Source: an uncultured Bacteroidota bacterium (GTDB taxonomy: Bacteria > Bacteroidota > Bacteroidia > Bacteroidales > P3). Taken from it: a stretch of DNA of 64,000 nucleotides. Each line of letters starts with the position of its first letter. Position 1 is the stretch's first letter. A model generated the notes under the pieces. The model was not told the DNA's origin. It did not search any database and worked only from the letters and a program-made list of their open reading frames with translations. The position numbers and the translations under genes were made by a program. The stretch covers positions 29,011-93,010 of the forward strand of contig CACZWL010000009.1 in assembly GCA_902784865.1 (NCBI GenBank), given 5' to 3'. This document shows, piece by piece, positions 61,901 through 64,000 of the stretch.

Positions 61901-62370
61901 AGCAGCCCGGCGGCCGTCACGAGATAGGGCGCCAGCAGTCGATGAGCGAGGAGTTTGCCCGCATGGCCGCCCAGCAGGAGATGATACGCCGCATGATGCA
62001 GCAGTACGGCCAGGAGATGAAGTCCGCCGCCGGCGGCGACCCCAAGCTGGCACGCGAGATCGACCAGATGATGCGCCAGATGGAGCAGACCGAGGCCGAC
62101 CTCGTCAACCGCACCATCACCCAGCAGACCCTCCAGCGCCAGCAGCAGATCATGACGCGCCTGCTCGAGCACGAGCGCGCCGAGATGCAGCGCGAACGCG
62201 AGGAGCGCCGCGAAAGCCGCGAGGCCGGCGACCTCTACAGCCAGCCCTCCCCCGCCGAGTTGGAGCGCTACAACCGCACCCTCCAGCCCGCGGCCGACCC
62301 CCTCCGCACCCTCCCCCCCACCCTCTCCCCCTACTACCGCCAGAAGGTCAACGACTACTTCTACCGGTAG
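58942..62370 (+). CDS. DUF4175-family large membrane/coiled-coil protein
   Basis: 1142 residues. Two or three membrane helices near the N-terminus (about 25-80 and 160-180), an all-beta middle (to about 520), then a very long Gln/Glu/Lys coiled coil (about 530-1100; MQQMQQQIQENNRLEQKYREQ and similar). This matches DUF4175 proteins of Bacteroidota, whose function is unknown; an envelope-spanning scaffold is likely. Three AT-rich heptamer arrays lie in the first 380 codons and add segments such as SEFNIQNSEL and QNSKFKIQNSS. A parS-like site is in the coiled-coil part at 60999. Confidence 0.82.
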   Translation: MPQHTDILQALDAFIRKYYKNLLLRGALYAVGIVGALFLAAVLLEHFGWLSTLGRALLFWGGLAAVTAVTGWFIARPLLKMQGLGRRLSHADAAKIIGKHFPEVSDKLLNLLQLQQEMTQHSEFNIQNSELLAAAVEQKTAELRPVPFLNAVDLKGNRRYLKYALPPLVVLAVLLLAAPSVVTEPSRRIANYGTVYERPAPFRFVVLNERLTAMQGDDFTLEVTTEGDARPAEVHLNIDGRRYRMQASSGSFTYTFKQLRRTQEFTLEGGGVASPRYSLEVLPNPAVVSFRMLLSYPAYTGRPAEALENLGDASVPEGTTVRWLFQTQDADSLHFEIQNSEFNIQPDAGGRVELSRRVMQTMDYSFCASSTQNSKFKIQNSSDTLRYTLSAIADAVPMIVAEEMVDSLHPDRRLFRGRIKDDYGFSRLVFAHKVANPASGAPEAVSEAEMALGEGASQEFYFSFNTAELVLAPGDELSYWFEVYDNDAIHGPKKASSQVFEIKIPTADELDQLLDRSSQEVRQSAEVQMSELQKLQQEINDMMRRLVDKKELGWQDKKDLQQIAEKQRQVRQMMQQMQQQIQENNRLEQKYREQSEQLMEKQRELDRLMNEVMDEKMKQTMAEIERMMQQLDKKKVQQELENLKLSNEELEKQLDQNLELMKRLEVEKRVEQTIQKMDRLAEEQRNVSRETEQAKGKDNEALQEKQQRLNEQFQQLKKDIDQIKQDYKALDPSTDFKVPTELEQQVEQHQQGAQQSLQKGKNKDASQQQKEAADDMEKLSEALAEAQVDAEQQDLAEDAEQVRQLLKNLIRLSFNQEELIADLGGIYIQDPRYQTIIARQNRIRDDFRNVEDSLRAMARRQLQVASAITKEVGEVNANVSRSLAGLLDMNQSFYGSYKNTSAASSMQYGMTSLNNLALVLAESLDQMQNRMRQNNQRKQNGQCKNKSGQQCSKPGSGKPSPKSMREMQQELNKQMEALKKQLDKQGKQPGGRHEIGRQQSMSEEFARMAAQQEMIRRMMQQYGQEMKSAAGGDPKLAREIDQMMRQMEQTEADLVNRTITQQTLQRQQQIMTRLLEHERAEMQREREERRESREAGDLYSQPSPAELERYNRTLQPAADPLRTLPPTLSPYYRQKVNDYFYR
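59303..59333 (+). repeat. Heptamer array in DUF4175 gene (1)
   Basis: ACTCAGA, ATTCAAC, ATTCAGA, ATTCAGA and a partial unit. Confidence 0.8.
59950..59977 (+). repeat. Heptamer array in DUF4175 gene (2)
   Basis: ATTCAGA twice, ATTCAAC, ATTCAGC. Confidence 0.8.
60053..60083 (+). repeat. Heptamer array in DUF4175 gene (3)
   Basis: CTCAAAA, then TTCAAAA three times and TTC. Confidence 0.85.
60999..61014. promoter_or_regulatory. parS site (one mismatch)
   Basis: TGTTTCACGTGAAACC, 15 of 16 bases of parS, inside the DUF4175 gene (codons for N-V-S-R-E-T). Confidence 0.7.
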
Positions 62371-62423
62371 TCTCCGATTCAGACCATAGGTGTCATGCTA
62401 GATGTGTCGATGGATTCTATGAT

Positions 62424-62508
62424 TCGTAAAAAGTGTCATTATGTAGTGCACTTTGCTCGTAAAAAATGTAATTTTTATTTTGTAAGTCTCGTAAAAAATG
62501 TAATTTTG
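62424..62508 (+). promoter_or_regulatory. Three direct repeats over the AAA ATPase promoter
   Basis: TCGTAAAAAGTGTCATT at 62424, TCGTAAAAAATGTAATT at 62457 and 62489, spaced 33 and 32 bp (about three helix turns). The third overlaps a promoter: TTTG (62479), 18 bases, TAATTTTG (62501-62508). Confidence 0.65.
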
Positions 62509-62546
62509 CAATCTGAAATCCATAATAAAAGTATAGTTATTCACTC

Positions 62547-63857
62547 ATGGAAAGATTGATATACAATGACTTATTGTACTGGAAGAAACGCGAAGACCGC
62601 AAGCCTCTGATCCTTCTTGGCGCAAGACAAGTGGGTAAAACGTATATTCTGAAAGAGTTCGGGAAGAAAGAGTTTGATAACCTGGTGTATGTAAATTGCA
62701 ATAAGAACGACTTTGCCAACCAGCTCTTCCGCGACCTCGAAGTCAGGCGGATTGTAACGGAGATTGAGCGCTATTATGATGTGAAGATAACGCCAGGGAA
62801 AACATTGTTGGTTTTCGATGAAGTACAAGATGCGCGAGGTGGTATAGCTTCGCTGAAATATTTTTGTGAGGATATGCCTGACTTGCATGTTGCGGCAGCC
62901 GGTTCGTTGCTCGGCATCTCCCTGCGAGCTGAAGAATCATACCCCGTGGGGAAAGTGAACACACTCAATATATTTCCGATGAGTTTCTCCGAGTTCCTGC
63001 TTGCGAAAGGTAGAAAAGGGCTGTTTCAAGTCGTTTCGGACCTTGCTTGGGACTCCATGAGGGCAATGAACGAAGACCTCACAGAATTGCTCCGCCAGTA
63101 CTATTTCACAGGCGGAATGCCGGAGGCTGTCAAAGTCTATGTGGAGACTGACGATGTGGTCAAAGTCAGGGAGGTGCAGCAAGAAATACTTCGGGCCTAT
63201 GAGTTTGATGTCACCAAGCACACCAAGGTACAGGGCGAAAAAATCCGTCAAGTCTGGCAGAGTATTCCTGCGCAGCTTGCGCGCGAAAACAAGAAGTTCA
63301 TCTTTGGAGCCGTGAGAAAAGGGGCAAGAGCAGCAACCTTTGAAGAGGCCATCCAATGGCTGATAGATGCGGGACTTGTGTATAAAGTGGAGCGTGTCAG
63401 CAAACCCGCCGCACCATTGAAGTTTTATGCCGACAACAACGCGTTCAAACTGTATGTTCTCGATTGTGGCCTGTTGGCCTGCATGTCGGAAGCGAGTCCG
63501 AACCAAATGCTTCTCGGTATGGCCGTATTTACAGAGTTCAAGGGCTCCTTTACCGAAAATTTCGTCATCCAGCAATTGAAAGCGGCAGGTTGTCAGTCGG
63601 CCTGCTACTATTCAAAGGACAATTCCACAATGGAGGTGGATTTCCTCTTTCAGCTGGGAGAACGGATTGTTCCTGTGGAGGCTAAGGCAGCAGACAGCGT
63701 AAAAAGTCATTCGCTGTCCAACTTCATTCAGAAAGACTTCGCAGCAATGGGCCTCAAGGGACTCCGGATGTCGATGAAACCATACACTGACCAGGGTTGG
63801 ATGGAGAACATTCCGCTGTATTCGGCAGAATCCTACGTCAAGAATCAGGTCGAATAG
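62547..63857 (+). CDS. AAA ATPase with DUF4143
   Basis: 436 residues. Walker A GARQVGKT (25-32), Walker B LLVFDEVQD (about 87-95), then the winged-helix and C-terminal DUF4143 domain (GSFTENFVIQQLKA, DFLFQLGERIVPVEAKAAD), which has a PD-(D/E)xK-like E-V-D...E-A-K pattern. Such proteins are frequent, mobile-looking accessory genes in Bacteroidales without known function; toxin or defence roles have been proposed. GC content is much lower than the neighbouring genes, and an insertion sequence end lies 54 bp downstream, both consistent with horizontal acquisition. Confidence 0.85.
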   Translation: MERLIYNDLLYWKKREDRKPLILLGARQVGKTYILKEFGKKEFDNLVYVNCNKNDFANQLFRDLEVRRIVTEIERYYDVKITPGKTLLVFDEVQDARGGIASLKYFCEDMPDLHVAAAGSLLGISLRAEESYPVGKVNTLNIFPMSFSEFLLAKGRKGLFQVVSDLAWDSMRAMNEDLTELLRQYYFTGGMPEAVKVYVETDDVVKVREVQQEILRAYEFDVTKHTKVQGEKIRQVWQSIPAQLARENKKFIFGAVRKGARAATFEEAIQWLIDAGLVYKVERVSKPAAPLKFYADNNAFKLYVLDCGLLACMSEASPNQMLLGMAVFTEFKGSFTENFVIQQLKAAGCQSACYYSKDNSTMEVDFLFQLGERIVPVEAKAADSVKSHSLSNFIQKDFAAMGLKGLRMSMKPYTDQGWMENIPLYSAESYVKNQVE

Positions 63858-63910
63858 GATCCCTCACTGCTATCACCCGCAATTAAAAAAGGTGCAGTAT
63901 AAAAATGAAG

Positions 63911-64000
63911 TGACCCCAAAAAGTTGGACGGATTAATAAAATCAGTTAATTTGTCTGCAGAAATGAGTTCGGTATTGTACCGGACTCATTTTTAGTTTCA
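63911..64000 (+). mobile_element. Left end of an IS3-family-like insertion sequence (partial)
   Basis: TGACCCCAAAAAGTTGGACG at 63911-63930 resembles terminal inverted repeats of IS3/IS150-group elements. A 14 bp stem-loop (AAATGAGTTCGGTA / TACCGGACTCATTT, one mismatch) with ATTTTTA follows, as in the protective hairpin near IS ends. The transposase would lie beyond the window. Confidence 0.5.

Overview
The window is chromosomal DNA of a GC-rich member of the Bacteroidota, most likely order Bacteroidales. The evidence is consistent: promoters of the Bacteroidota type (TTTG, 19-20 bases, TAnnTTTG), proteins with type IX secretion (T9SS) C-terminal sorting domains, an S46 dipeptidyl-peptidase, a serine palmitoyltransferase, DUF2723, DUF4175 and LptE-family proteins, and many lipoproteins with acidic residues after the lipid cysteine. 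I cannot name the genus. The leftmost gene is cut by the window edge, and the right edge cuts what looks like an IS3-family insertion sequence.

Left part (1-23.4 kb): an MBOAT/SGNH acyl-transfer pair, an LTA-synthase-like sulfatase-fold protein, a deoxyhypusine-synthase homologue, a Gdx/SugE exporter and a 1007-residue T9SS cargo protein. A tight housekeeping run follows: S41 protease, TlpA-like thioredoxin, Mrp, NifU, PduO, DUF2795, DUF2520 and TatD. After a second T9SS protein and a frame-disrupted secreted protein come a zinc-ligand-less sirtuin, two membrane or lipoproteins of unknown function, a flippase and FabD.

The most unusual content is a pair of paralogous loci, at 23.7-30.3 kb (plus strand) and 43.0-45.1 kb (minus strand). 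Each encodes, in the same order, an ECF sigma factor, a small one-TM protein in the anti-sigma position, a TM-anchored protein with a CPRT...EECS signature, and lipoprotein(s) with Pro-Glu linkers. Locus 1 adds two lipoproteins built from a new-looking cysteine-rich domain. A near-identical promoter of about 38 bp lies before the sigma gene of locus 1, before its lipoprotein array, and, with no gene behind it, downstream of locus 2. I read this as an autoregulated cell-envelope system that has been duplicated and is still diversifying.

Between the two loci lie serine palmitoyltransferase with a convergent GNAT-like acyltransferase (possible sphingolipid synthesis), a RAYT-type HUH transposase that carries REP-like hairpins in its own coding sequence, a prolyl-tRNA deacylase, an RluA synthase, an arginase-fold protein with altered metal ligands, LptE, DUF2723, Kbl and a C69 dipeptidase.

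The region 46.70-47.16 kb has no gene. It has a dense cluster of DnaA-box-like nonamers (three exact TTATCAACA) next to an AT-rich stretch. A perfect parS site at 34.8 kb and a one-mismatch parS at 61.0 kb flank it, and transcription diverges from it. I propose it as the chromosomal origin. To its right are a coiled-coil protein, ZapA, a structured intergenic RNA candidate, RNase Y, Lgt, GpmA, three tRNAs (Ser, Pro, Arg), a fimbrillin-like lipoprotein, a DPP11-type S46 peptidase, threonine dehydrogenase (partner of Kbl), an SDR, a small lipoprotein, a 1142-residue DUF4175 protein and a DUF4143 AAA ATPase. Dispersed repeats occur throughout: a ~270 bp element in three copies, a 28 bp element in two, and AT-rich heptamer arrays inserted in frame in two genes.
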